From Marsupella aquatica (taxonomy: Eukaryota; Marchantiophyta), in contig OZ316896.1 in assembly GCA_973895155.1 (NCBI GenBank), forward strand, positions 4,960,001 through 5,024,000: 64,000 nt of DNA, read 5' to 3'. This document shows positions 24,936 to 36,596 of the stretch, in pieces. Below the pieces are notes generated by a model. That model was given only the letters and a program-made list of their open reading frames with translations, did not search any database and had not been told where the DNA came from. A program made the position numbers and the translations under genes. Within the stretch, counting starts at the first letter, position 1. Each line of letters opens with the position of its first letter.

Positions 24936-25790
24936 TCTGCTTCTCCAGCTACAACCAAATCGGTAACTACTCCCTCCCTCTTCTCTTCCTCTTCTTCGCC
25001 CTTCCACCTCCTACATTTTGAACTCCAGCATCCCCTCCTCCCTCGTCCGCTGTCCCTGCCATTCCTCCTCCATCACCCTACCCTACCCTGTCCTCTTCCT
25101 TCCAAATTGCCCGTCACAATTCCTCCAATGCAACAACAAAACCTCGAGCAACGACGGCACTCGTCACATTTCTCTCTCGCACAGACACATACTCCACCAA
25201 AGCTAATCGCGCTCGCTTTTCCTCAGCAAGCAGCAGACAGCGGACTGGTCGATTGGCTGCAGCCAGCGGGCGCGCGACGAGAAGCTAAACAATCAACCAC
25301 ACTCACGCACACACGCAACAAAGCAGCGGGGTTCCGATGCGAGCTCGCTCGCTCGCAAGCTCGTCAATTATTCTACCGCCTCCGCATTCCTTCCCCTCTC
25401 TGTCCCACCCTTCTCCACTACGCACCTACAGAGAGGCCCTCCCTCCTCCCTACGACAGTCCTAGCTTCCTCGCTCCCAGCCGCTGCTGCACAGAATCGTG
25501 CTTTTCTCTGTGCGTGCCGCATCGAATCGTGCTTTTCTTTGTGGGTGCTGCGCCCTTGCCTCTCCCCTGCTGCTCGGCGGTACTCCAGCAGAACAGCAGC
25601 AGCAGCAGAGCACTAGATCACGAACAGTCCCCCTTTTTCTGCGACGACAGGTGACGAAGAACAGCCTACATAGGGCATTAAAATACGCAACAATAGTCCT
25701 CCGGAGGCTGCGATCGCAACAAAGAGAGAGAGAGAGTGTCAGAGGAGGAGAACGGGCAGAGGAGGAGAAGCATCATCATCATCATCAGAT
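24936..25790 (-). promoter_or_regulatory. Leader and promoter side of the REF6/ELF6-like gene
   Basis: Upstream of the minus-strand start the DNA is very rich in CT on the plus strand (GA on the minus strand), with CTC/TTC runs to about 25100 and between 25380 and 25620. A GA run at 25722-25736 and a CAT run at 25770-25788 follow. Such purine/pyrimidine tracts are common in plant leaders and core promoters. No TATA box was assigned. Long open frames here are composition effects. Confidence 0.4.
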
Positions 25791-25798
25791 GGCAGTTG

Positions 25799-26040
25799 CC
25801 GAGCCTGACGCGCTACGCTTCGGTACCGTTCCAGCCCTAGCACCGAACCAGGCCTAGGCTGGTACGGTATGGACCGAACCAGGCCAAGGCTGATGCGGTA
25901 CGCACCGAACCAGGCCAAGGCTAATGCGGTACGCTTCGGTGGTGTTCCGGGCCTAGCAACGATAACGACCGAGCCTGACGTGGTACGCTTCGGCGTCGTT
26001 CCAGCCCTAGCACCGAGCCTGGCCGAGCCGGTGGTGCCTC
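25799..26040. repeat. GC-rich interleaved tandem repeat
   Basis: Two related units alternate. One, of the form GACCGAACCAGGCCAAGGCT.ATGCGGTACG, occurs about three times (25840-25940). The other, of the form GAGCCTGACG.G.TACGCTTCGG..C followed by GTTCCAGCCCTAGCACCGA, occurs at each end (25800-25850 and 25970-26020). Unit length is about 32-45 bp. Confidence 0.75.
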
Positions 26041-26204
26041 GCGGTGCGATCCAGCGGGTAGAGCAAGGCTGTGTCCAGCCCGGCCGCTGTAGCTGATTCC
26101 TCCTGGTATACAGTCCAGTAGTAGAGTATAGTACAGTCCAGCACCACCATTTATACCATACAGTACTGTACAGTTGGGACGATCTGGTTCACGCAAAAAC
26201 TTCT

Positions 26205-26521
26205 ACGATGCATATTTTAAGGGGCCCTTAAACCTCGCTGGCTCCGATGCAAAACTCGGTGAATACAGGTTACTAAAATAAATTAAAAATGTTCTCAAGA
26301 AAATACAAAGAGTTTACAATGCATATTCTAGGGGCCCCTTAAACCTCACTGCCCCGAATGATGCAAAACTGGGTGCATACAGGTTACTCAAATAAATCAA
26401 ATGTGTTCTCAAGAAAGTAAAAACTTCTGTTCTTTTGTCCTCCCCAAACCTGATGGCCAGGGACAGTTCTAGACAAACCACCATATTTTACACTACTCTA
26501 TAATGTACTGCAACTAGGGAA
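26205..26521. repeat. Dispersed repeat A, copy 1 with internal duplication
   Basis: The part from 26275 to 26521 is nearly identical to 28587-28833 in the same orientation; both end GTACTGCAACTAGGGA. Within this copy, two units of about 111 bp start at GCATATTTTAAGG (about 26209) and GCATATTCTAGGG (about 26320). Confidence 0.85.
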
Positions 26522-26765
26522 AAAATGGCTTATGTAGGCCTGTAAAGCATTCCCACCCAAATGCGCCATACTGGCAGCTATTGGTAGGCACTAGGTAATG
26601 TAATGGTTAAGGATGGGAGGTATCCCTTTATGAAATATTGGTCACTATATATTCCATGAAGGGATCAGTGACCAACCTTAACTTAAAGGTTATCTAACAT
26701 TGACAAAAATTATTTTGCAATGTGTATTGACAACATCCTGAACAGCCAGCTATTGAGCTAGCAGA
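26522..26765. repeat. Dispersed repeat B, copy 1
   Basis: About 244 bp starting AAAAATGGCTTATGTAGGCC match 40033-40283 in the same orientation with scattered substitutions and small indels. Both copies end near CCTGAACAGCCAGCTATTG. The middle contains an imperfect stem (TCCCTTTATGAAATAT paired with the reverse complement of ATATTCCATGAAGGGA), as in a MITE-like element. Confidence 0.8.
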
Positions 26766-27358
26766 ATAGTGAGCTATTGGGCTGGCTGTTCAGGCCGTGC
26801 CCCAAGGGGTTGGGTCACAAAGGCTGAACTTTTGTTTATAAACATTTAGTATTTCAAACTTGACACCAATAATAGGTTGTTCCACTGCTAAGTAGTTGCT
26901 CTAGCATCGATGAGGTCCCGAGCGACCCTTTGTAATAACAATACGGCCATTTCCATCAGGCCAAGAACATTTGTGCTTCCAGATCCTCCCCGGCGAAGGC
27001 ACATCAGTATTGTGGATGACGGATGCTGCGCGGCAAAATCTTCTGCCTGCTTGTTCTTGCACCACATCAAAGAGGTTCGACGAGCAGATGAAAGAGGCCG
27101 GAAGAATCCTGGTGTTGGAAAGAAACGCTGGCCAAGCAAAAAGCCGGGCACAAATATGTGTGCAAACAATGGAAAAATAGGGAAAAACATGGTGAATGCA
27201 AAAAAAATGCGAGGGAAATTGGGGCCATGGCTTTAGCAGCTTTGATCATCGGCTCAGCCCCAGGTCCCAGCATGGCAATAATTATGTTTGTCGCTCTTGG
27301 GCCCGCACGCATCCATTATTTGATACTTTCCTTGTTACAAATTAGATGGTGTCTCCTA

Positions 27359-27528
27359 CCAAAAAAGCTCCCAATAATTTATTTATTTGGGTATTCTTTG
27401 GTCACATCATAGTGCTAAAATATTAAGCCCCGCCCCAGGGGTTGCCAAAATGCTCTCAATAAATGATCTTATTTCTTTGGTATTCTTTGGTCACATCATA
27501 AGATTACAATACCAAAGCCCCCCCAGGG
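27359..27528. repeat. Tandem duplication, 89-bp period
   Basis: Two imperfect copies share GTATTCTTTGGTCACATCATA (27391 and 27480), a CTC.CAATAA block before it and a CCCAGGG block after it. Confidence 0.75.
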
Positions 27529-28586
27529 AAGTTTGCTTTAAAGCCCGGATGAATTTCCAACACCCAAATGAACTAACAGAGAGCATCGAAATTAGAGTTT
27601 TGTTTAAAATGTGACCTGGAAATGGGTTCTGACCATTTACAACATACTTTCAATTAGTTTCTAAATTGTCTATGAACAACCCTAATGATCGAGCGCGTCC
27701 CTCCATGACCACTTAAGCAAATGGTGGGTTGTAAACAATGTCTATGGCACCGCTTGCCCCAGAATATACCTTTGAGGTCGCTCGCTTTGGCAAAAACTAG
27801 GCAAAAAATAAGGCAATGAGAGAGAGAGGAGGAAGAAAAAGAGAATGAGGAGAATGAGGTATTTTTTCCCCTTTTATGCTAATTTTGCCCTTACCCCTAA
27901 TTAATGTCATACCTAATCAATGCTAATTTTGTGCTAACTTTAATTAAAAGCACACCTAACCCACTTAGGGTATGCTAATTTTATAACTACTCTTATTATA
28001 AATACACTTAACTCAAATCTTAAATAAAAGCGTATATACTTGATTAGAAGATTACATCTTTTTAAACTTATATTTAGTCCATGCTTTGAATGAGCGTATG
28101 TTAGTCTCCCAAGAGTGAGGAAAAAACAGATATAATTTGAAACAAAGATTATTAAAAAGCAAATTATCCACTTCCCTTTTATAGTGTTTCCACCTGAGCC
28201 ACACATAAATTCTAAGTGTGATTAAATCCAAAAACTAAAAGAAAATATAAATTTTCACTATGATTCTTTTGAAAAAAAATTAATTTTGTTCAATGATGCT
28301 GTCCACAAGTACCTACCCCTTTTCTCAAGGAAGAAACAAAACATTAAATGCTCCCTCTCACCTAGTTTTGTCCCATGCTGTAGTACATGATAATACATGT
28401 ACAATACTGTTGGAAAAATATTTTTCTCTCCTCAATCTAAGTCATCATGACAATAAGTGTGGCCTAGTTACAAAAGACAAAGTCTTGCATACGAAAGTAT
28501 TTCAGACGAAAGTATTTCTTACAAATGCATTTTGGGGCCATTTTTGGGCCCCCATCACAACTAGTGAACTAAAAAGTTAGCCAAAA

Positions 28587-28833
28587 ATAAATCAAAAATG
28601 TTCTCAAGAAAATACAAAGCCTTTACAATGCATATTCTAGGGGGGCCTTAAACCTCACTGCCCTGAATGATGCAAAACTGGGTGCATACAGGTTACTCAA
28701 ATAAATCAAATGTGTTCTCAAGAAAGTAAACCCTTCTGTTCTTTTGTCCTCCCCAAACCTGATGGCCGGGGGCAGTTCTAGACAAACCACCATATTTTAC
28801 ACTAGTACTCTATAATGTACTGCAACTAGGGAA
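28587..28833. repeat. Dispersed repeat A, copy 2
   Basis: About 247 bp nearly identical to 26275-26521 in the same orientation, from AATAAATC.AAAATGTTCTC to GTACTGCAACTAGGGA. The flanks differ beyond these points. The two copies are about 2.3 kb apart, with no retrotransposon coding between them. Confidence 0.85.
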
Positions 28834-29988
28834 TTAATCCGTGGACCCCCTAGCTTAGGGTTCAGTTGAGCTAAAACATTACTGCGTGTAAAATGTATAA
28901 GGATGCAACTAGGGATACTAGAATATCCCAGTGAAAAGGAAAGATTCATGAGACAAAGGAAGATGTTTGAGATGAGGCAAAGCTTTAGAAGGTCTGACTT
29001 TGAATATCTAAATTTTGAACTCTGCACTTTGACGGATGAATTCAAAAGAAAATCTGAGCGCTGCCACCTATAAACAAGTTGGGCAACTAATAGAACAAAA
29101 TGATATCTATCCAACCATTCATCTACCCAAAAGTATGACAAAATAAAATATGCTGGTACTTACTGCTAAACAGAACTGAAGGACTTCTAGCACATACTCT
29201 GTCTCATCTGTAATTGTGGAACATTTCCTGAAAGGCTGAAACTCAAGTACTGTAAGCTCACTTCTGGAGTGGAGAGCTTTGGTTCTAAATGGTTGAAAAT
29301 CTTCTGGTAAAATATGTTTGCTAGAATCTTCTAGAGGAAACCACAGAATATCTTAGGTTGTATAACTTGCAAATAGTATAAGCAAAACAATCAAGTTTGG
29401 TGATGCAAAGTGCTCAATAGAGGTCATGAAATAATCCTGGGCTGAAAAGAAGATGATGTCCCGCTACCTTGGGCACTAAGAGTTGAGAAGTATTGGTACC
29501 CACTAAGTTAGCCAGGTTTGAAACGCAGAAAAACAGAAAAAACAAGCTAGGGCCGCCTTATCATGAATTCTCTGTCCAAACAACATAGTGGGAGGAGTTG
29601 AAGTTGCTATATGGTGAATCCAACTCTCATGTTTTGTCTTATTCATATTTGTGTATCATGAATTTTTATTTGAATGTACCTTAACAAGGGGCATCCTTTG
29701 TATCACATAGACTTTTAATTCATTTTTGGACCCCTTTAAATTTTTGATATTCTATAGTGTTTTTAATTTATTTTGGCAGCCCCCTTAATTTGTATAATTT
29801 GTAAACATTGTTTAGTCCTAGAGAGAAACTAAGGGTTTCATTTTCTACCGCTTTTAAGTATACTCATGAGTGAGAGGAATGATTCTAGGAAATGTCAGCA
29901 CATCCTGTCTTAAACTCCCCTTGTGACTTTCTTTCCTAAGTTTATGGTTTTTATTGAATAAGAGTCATTAATAAGACACACTGAAATA

Positions 29989-30073
29989 CGTGCACCACAA
30001 CTCGTAGGATCTTTGTGTAATAGAATTGTACTTTCCATTGGTCAATGTGCTTTTATTGCATGTGCTTTATTTT
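29989..30073. repeat. First part of a host tandem repeat split by the copia element
   Basis: This segment (GTGCACCACAACTCGTAGG to the element border) and the DNA at 36735-36752 together form one unit of about 103 bp. A second unit follows at about 36753-36851. Shared words are ACAACTCGTAG, CTTTGTGTAAT and GTGCTTTTATTG. Confidence 0.7.
30069..30073. repeat. Target site duplication ATTTT, left
   Basis: The five bases before the 5' LTR are ATTTT, repeated directly after the 3' LTR at 36730-36734. This is the duplication length expected of copia integrase. Confidence 0.85.
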
Positions 30074-30206
30074 TGTTATAATCCCCACGTCTAGTCACTG
30101 TTTACCCTGGTTAAGTCACCCTAACCAGGGGTGTACATGATACATACACCTATATATAAAACCTCCCGGACTAGAAGATCTGTTGGAGACTCATTACCTC
30201 ACGACA
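30074..30206 (+). repeat. 5' LTR of copia element
   Basis: It starts TGTTATAATCC and ends CTCACGACA. It carries a TATA box and a small stem (30105-30113 with 30122-30130, CCCTGGTTA and TAACCAGGG). It differs from the 3' LTR at three bases. Confidence 0.95.
30151..30160 (+). promoter_or_regulatory. LTR TATA box
   Basis: TATATATAAA lies in the 5' LTR, about 46 bp before its end. It is the likely core promoter of the element. The same site is present in the 3' LTR. Confidence 0.65.
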
Positions 30207-30221
30207 CGTTATCAGCACGAG
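30207..30221 (+). other. Primer-binding site, possible tRNA-Ile anticodon-arm type
   Basis: The bases right after the 5' LTR, CGTTATCAGCACGAG, do not start with TGG, so they do not pair with a tRNA 3' CCA end. Read in reverse complement, TCGTGCTGATAACG matches the anticodon arm of plant tRNA-Ile (recalled as TCGTGCTAATAACG), differing only at the wobble base, where inosine would pair with this C. Drosophila copia is primed by a 5' half of initiator tRNA, so priming by a tRNA half is known. The tRNA identity is inferred from memory. Confidence 0.55.
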
Positions 30222-31179
30222 ACTCACCGAGGCTGAGCAAGGAGGCTAAGATTTTTTTCGAGGACCCAGCGGAGCGCAAGAAATTAAGAAAAGCAAGAAT
30301 CAAGACTCATAAGGAAACAGATCGATAAGGCTTAAAGGAAAGGATAGGGGAGATGAATGCCCGATGACGAATGAAGGAAACAGACCCGAAAAGTGATAAG
30401 AGGAGCGCGAGAGGTTGAGAAGCAGAGAAACAAGGGCAGAGAAACAAAAACAACATTCATAAGGATATGCCAAAAGATAACAACGGAGCACCGAGCGCAG
30501 AAAATTGAATTGCAATGGTGAATGGGATTGTATAAGATTAACGATCAGACTGAGCGGAGTGAATCGAGAAGAACCAATAGAAAACAAAAAGAGTAGGCAG
30601 GATTGAATGAGAACGATTAGTAGCAAGGCGAATCCAGGAATCATGAGGAAATCAGAATTGAGAGACTAGGATCGAAGATCTGTAAGAGCCGAAAAAGGAA
30701 AAGACAGACAGCACCAAAATTTCAAAGAAATGCCACAGGGACATTGAGACTTGAACTCGTAAGGACAGAACAACAAAGAGGCAAAGAAACTTGAGAGGGG
30801 CTATGGAGATTCCAGGAAATGGTTGGATTTAAAGGAAGACGAATTCAGGATAGCGTTGTGACACAGGCGAAGGAAGGCGCAGCCCTACCATTTGATCCTC
30901 TGACCATCAAAAAGGCAGTCCCATGGAGCTTGTGTAGAAATAAGGCGAAGAAAGCGCTCAGGAAAGTCACAGCGAGAATCGGTACCTTGAGAATCTGGAA
31001 GAAACTATCGACAAAGAGAAGCAAAGGAGCAACCGGGGTTGATTGGAGAACCTCAAGAAGACATTGCTCGAGAGAGGATATGAAATCGTGATCGAAGGAG
31101 CCCCGGAAGCAAGACGGCACCTCGACAAATCTCGCAACAAAATTGCCAAAACATCGAGAAAACCTCGAGAACCGCTGCT

Positions 31180-31460
31180 AAGTGCAAAACCTCTTTAACT
31201 GCAAAATCCGTCAAAGAAATGTCAATTACAAAGGAAAAGTTGCACTTAACCAAATAAGCGCACATAACCGCAAAACCTCCATAACTGCATCCCGTAACAA
31301 AGAAAATTAACTTTACAAAGCCGAAAGTGCAATTAACCAGGGTACGAGTAAAGAATCACCCATAACTGCACAGACTGCAAAACTTCATTACTACACAGTT
31401 TAACAAAGGGAAAGAGCAAATACAAAGGAAACTTTGCAATTAACCAAATACCAAGGAAAA
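31180..31460 (+). repeat. Degenerate tandem repeats in the copia leader
   Basis: Units of roughly 60-110 bp repeat words such as CATAACTGCA, AACAAAG, TTACAAAG, GTGCAATTAACCA and CAAAACCTC. They lie between the primer-binding site and gag in untranslated sequence. Confidence 0.55.
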
Positions 31461-31622
31461 CCTAAATCCTAAGTGCAAACCCTAAAATTGAATTTTGGAT
31501 TTGCATGCTCTCTCCACCCAGCCCCACCTTGCATGCCGCAGAAATATGCTTTGTCATTTCCTACTATACCTACTAGTAAATAAGCCTAAAGTACCACTAA
31601 AAGGAATCAAGCCACCACCCCA

Positions 31623-34600
31623 ATGACCAACCTAGAGAAACTTAACTTTCCAGCCCTAGAAATAGATGGCGGCAACTACCTAGAATGGTCCATGAACCTA
31701 AAAGAAAACCTAACCTCGCTAACCCTACTCCCTGCAATAGGGCTCGCTCAACCCATCCTTGCCGGTGAACCACAACCAGACCCATTAACTTAAGCCAACG
31801 AATCGAAAGCCCTAGTATTCCTGAGACGCCACATCCATAGATTCCTATAGAGACAATACATGCACCTTTTGACTCCTCGTGAACTATGGATAGCGCTCCA
31901 GACCCGATTCGACCACCAGAAACTGGTTGAATTACCTAGAGCCAGGCAAGACTGGCTCAACCTGCGGGTCCAGGACTTTACCTCTATTTCAGCCTACAAT
32001 AGCGAACTCTTTAGAATAACATCAACCCTCGCACTATGTGGCGAGCCGGTCACAGACAAGATCTGCTAGAGAAGACCTTGTCAACATTTCATTCATCGAA
32101 TGTGTGGCTATCAACTCAGTATTGAAACATGAAGTTCGGGCAATACTCCGAGCTCATAGCCCACCTCCTAGTCACCGAAAGAAACCAAGAACTCCTCTTA
32201 GTTAACTCTAGAAAACGTCCTGCGGGCATACTGCCCTCAGGATCACAAAGTGAAACACATCTTACCGACACCGCTGAACCCTCCACATCAAGGCAGGGCA
32301 TTAAGCGAAGTAGGAATGGCAACCATAGAAACCACCCCAACAGGGGGAGTTTCTTTAACCAACGCCCACAATACAATTTCAGACGGTCCTTTAGTGGACA
32401 CGGAGGACGAGGTGGACGCGGTGGACGCGGCGGACGCGGCGATGGAAGAACATATAACAACAACCGCCAAAATGATTGGTCACAATCCCAACCACAACGG
32501 GAACGCCCAAAATGCCATGCATGTGGCATGACCAACCACCTAGCCAGAAACTGTAGAATCCCACAACACCTTAAAGAGCTATATCAATGATCCCTCAGGG
32601 ACAGACAAACCTCTAGGGCACCACCCCGTGAAACCCACGGGGCGTTTATGGGGTCCAGCGACCCATTCCAAGACTTTTCAGATCTACCTGCCCAACCCGA
32701 AGCACACTTAGTGGCAAGTAGTTCCACAACCCCAGATCTAAATAGCCCCAGCACATGTATTATAGATAGTGCAACCACGCACACTATCCTCCGGGATCGA
32801 CACCTTTTTCACAAGATCACACCCTCACGTCGATCCCTAACCACTATTAATGGCCCTAGCCAAATAGAAGAGGGCTTTGGCCCAGCTTCCATTAGACTCC
32901 CGCAGGGTACAACTATACACATAGAATCTGCTATTTTTGCCCCAAACGCAACGCGTAATCTCCTCAGTTTTAGAGATATACGAGCAAACGGACTACATGT
33001 CCAGACGGGCGATACCAGAGATCAGGAAGTGATACACTTGGTTGAAAATACCCCTACGGGGAATATCATTAAAGAAACCCTTTTCTCGTACCCCTGCAGG
33101 TTTTATGTAACTCATATTGAATGCTTGCATAACAATGCCAACACAAGTGAATTGCCCGCGCTTTGGCATGCACGCCTTGGCCACCCCGGCCAATCAATGC
33201 TAAGCAAAATACTTAAGAATTCAAGTGGCATTCCAATCAATACACGCCACATTCCAGCTAGCACCCCATGCACTGCATGCTCACACGGCAAATTAATAAC
33301 AAGGCCCACGGCATCAAAATTACCAACCAAAATACCCAAATTCTTGGAAATAATCCACGCCGATGTTTGCGGGCCGATCAACCCACTGAGCGGACCCTTC
33401 CGCTACTTCATGGTATTAATCGACGCATCAACTAAATGGTCAAATGTGACATTGCTTTCAACGAGGAACATGGTTATGCCTCGTATCTTGGCGCAAATCC
33501 TGCGTGTGAAAGCACAATTCCCAGACCACCCCATTAAGACACTAAGGGTGGACAATGCAGGGGAATTCACATCCGAAACATTTGATGACTTCTGCACATC
33601 ACTTGGCATTGACGTACAATATCATGTACCTCACGTGCATTTTCAGAACGGACTAGCTGAAGCGGTCATTAAACGCCTTCAGTTAATTGCACGCCCACTA
33701 TTAATGCAGTCGAAACTCCCTGTCTCACCATGGGGACACGCCATATTATAGGCTAATGCATTAATCCAATACCGCCCATCGGCCTTTAATACCTATAGCC
33801 CATACCAAATTGCTAATGGTATTAAACCTGACCTATCACATCTTCGTTCATTTGGATGTCAAGTAATGGTCCTCGTTACTCCACCCAAACGAACCAAGAT
33901 GGGACCCCAACGACAGTCGGGGATATACATCGGATTTGACTCACCGTCCATAATCCGATATATAGAGCCTACAACTGACGATGTTTTTAAAGCCAGATTC
34001 CTAGATTGCCATTTTGATGAGCATATTTACCCATCATTAATAACCCCCGAACACCCACAACCACCTTTGGAGTGGGAAAGACACTCGCCATTTTGGCAAG
34101 ACCTTAGAACGAATCAAGGGGAGAAAGAAGTTCAAAGAATTTTGCAACTCCACAAGATTGTGGAAGAACTTCCTGACGCTTTCATTGACACATCACAAAT
34201 TATCCGCTCACATATTCCAACTGCGAGAGCATCTGCTCGCATCGAATTATCAAGTGAGCCAGCAAGTACATCCCAACCTCGTGCAAAATGAGGTAGACCC
34301 TTGGGATCAAAAGATAAACAACCACGAAGGCGTGGTTCATCTATACCACCTTCACCTGATGTCAATCATACCGAATCTACATCCCATGAAGAGATCTCTA
34401 TCCACTACGCAGACACAGGTGCGATGTGGGATAGAAATACTACTTCAATAGATGATGCTTTTGCATTAATGGTGGCAACACATATCACAGACGAAACACC
34501 AGAACCAATATCCATCTTAGAATGCCAACACAGACCAGATTGGCCTGAATGGCAAAAAGCTATAAACGGAGAATTAGATTCCCTACTAAGCAGACATACT

Positions 34601-36262
34601 TTTGGCCCAATCAAGCCAACACCGCAAGACGTATACCTCATTGGCTACAAGTGGACATTCATCCGCAAAAGAAATGATAAAGGCCAAGTTATACGCTACA
34701 AAGCACGTCTGGTAGGGAAAGGATTTACCCAACAACCGGGAATTCATTACGATGAAACTTACTCACCGGTTATGGATAGCACAACATTCCGATACCTTAT
34801 CGGATTTGCCATTTTCCATAAACTACAAATGCGACAACTGGATGTTGCAACCACATATCTATATGGAACTTTAGACACTTGTCTATACATGCGATCACCT
34901 CCCGAGTTGGAGCAACGACGCCGAGCCTTAGCTCAAGGCGCTAAATCGCATATCCCATATTTACATAAGATTATCACACAATTATCTCAAGTTACACCTC
35001 ATGTGTCATCTACACATATAACTCATAATAATGACACCGCTGTGTCAACCGTACGGAATACTCGTCGTGGACTAGCTATCCGCGTGTTGAAGGCATTATA
35101 TGGCCTGAAACAAAGTGGCAGAGTATGGTATCAAAGATTTACTGATGAAATGATTGCCATGGGTTTTTCCCATGATGCCATTACACCATGTTTATTTATT
35201 AAACATGTGAATGATGAATATGTCATCGTTTCTATTTATGTTGATGACTTAAATATATTTGGGACACCCCAACTTACAGAAGATACTATTACCAGTCTTA
35301 AATCCACATTTGAGATGAAAGACCTTGGACATACAAACTTTTGCTTAGGCTTACAACTAGAGATCCTACCCACTGGCATGATGCTCCATCAGACCACACA
35401 AACCGAAAAGATCCTAAAACAGTTCAATATGAACCTAGCACACCCATTGACGTCACCAATGGTTGTACGTTCATTAGAAAATAATACTAATGTTTTTCGC
35501 AAGCGCGAAGAACATGAACCACTATTAGGACCAGAAACACCATACCTTTCCGCAATAGGAGCATTAATGTATCTAGCAAATCAGACACGACCAGACATTG
35601 CATTTGCAGTTAACTTACTAGCCAGACATAGTGCAACTCCCACAGCCAGACACTGGAATGGAGTTAAGCATGTATTTAGATATCTACGTGGAACCACCGA
35701 TACCGGGTTATTTTACTCATTCGGTGCAAACCACGAGCTAATAGGATACGCGGATGCCGGATACCTCTCCGACACTGATACCGCAAAATCCCAAACCGGA
35801 TATGTTTTTACCATAGGGGGTACCGCTTTCTCTTGGAAAAGCGTGAAACAAACCCTAACAGCAACCTCATCGAATCACTCAGAAATCTTAGCTCTACATG
35901 AGGCTAGTCGTGAAGCCGTTTGGTTACGATCCTTTATAAACCACATCAACACCAAATGCGGCCTACCACCACTAACGAAGCCTACTAACATTTTTGAGGA
36001 TAACGCAGCATGTATACAGCAGATCACGAAAGGATTCATCAAAGGCGATCGCGTGAAGCACATAGCTCCGAAATTTTTCTACACTCACGAGTTACATGGA
36101 AAAGAGATCAACATTTTGCAGATTTCAAGTGCAGACAACTGTGCGGATCTCTTCACCAAATCATTATCACCATCAGTCCATCACCGACACTGCCAGGCGA
36201 TTGGACTATGGAGCGTGCGACGCATGATGACAGTGGAGGCTGCTGCTCCACATGATACTTGA
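31623..36262 (+). pseudogene. Copia gag-pol, broken by stops and one frameshift
   Basis: One ancestral polyprotein frame. Gag starts at 31623 (MTNLEKLNFPALEIDGGNY) and is broken by stops at 31791 and 31848 and a one-base shift near 32058; after the shift the frame matches that of pol. Further stops are at 32123, 32588, 33749 and 34289. Gag ends with a Gly/Arg-rich run and a zinc knuckle CHACGMTNHLARNC near 32510-32555. Protease has IDSATTHTIL near 32759. Integrase has an HHCC zinc site (HARLGHPGQ .. CTACSHGK), then HADVCGP, RVDNAGEF and NGLAEAVIKR holding the D, D and E residues. Reverse transcriptase has YVDD near 35237. RNase H spans about 35750-36170 (GYADAGYLSD, EILAL, FEDNAA). The part from 34301 to 36262 is open. 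All identified breaks would prevent a full polyprotein. Confidence 0.9.
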
Positions 36263-36587
36263 TGATGTTGACGACATGATGCTGATGATATGCTGTTGAC
36301 GACCTACTGATGAGACAAATGTTAAAAGCTAGATTTACTATAGCATCTAACTTTACTTAACATTGATATTTATTACGACGAGGACTGTTAGACTGCACTC
36401 TTTTTCCTTTAGCACTCATATTTTTCTCTACTACACTGGTAGAGTTTTTATTAAGCTAGAGTTGATAAAGGTTTTTTAACGAGGCAGTCCTCCTCGCTTG
36501 TACACCTATCATATACACTCCATAAACATAATCAACAAAGACTAGACTCATAGGATTAGTTGTCTACATAGCTACCACTATTTAGCC

Positions 36588-36596
36588 AAGGGGGAG
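36588..36596 (+). other. Polypurine tract of copia element
   Basis: AAGGGGGAG lies immediately before the 3' LTR. This is the usual primer site for plus-strand DNA synthesis. Confidence 0.85.

Larger units (their letters stand above)
26041..30068. other. Repeat-rich intergenic DNA, no gene recognised
   Basis: Overlapping open frames on both strands near 26888-27240 show no family I can recognise. The rest is AT-rich and contains copies of two dispersed repeats, a tandem duplication near 27359 and a purine tract near 27815-27860. Confidence 0.5.

Noticed and set aside
24429-25616. 395-residue open frame on the plus strand
   Set aside because: It lies opposite exon 1 of the demethylase and its CT-rich leader. 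The translation is low-complexity and has no domain.
26888-27236. Overlapping frames of 100 and 108 residues on opposite strands
   Set aside because: Neither has a known motif and both strands are equally open. Not enough support for a gene.
26275-28833. Short LTR retrotransposon bounded by repeat A
   Set aside because: The direct repeats lack TG/CA ends, and no primer-binding site, purine tract or coding domain lies between them.
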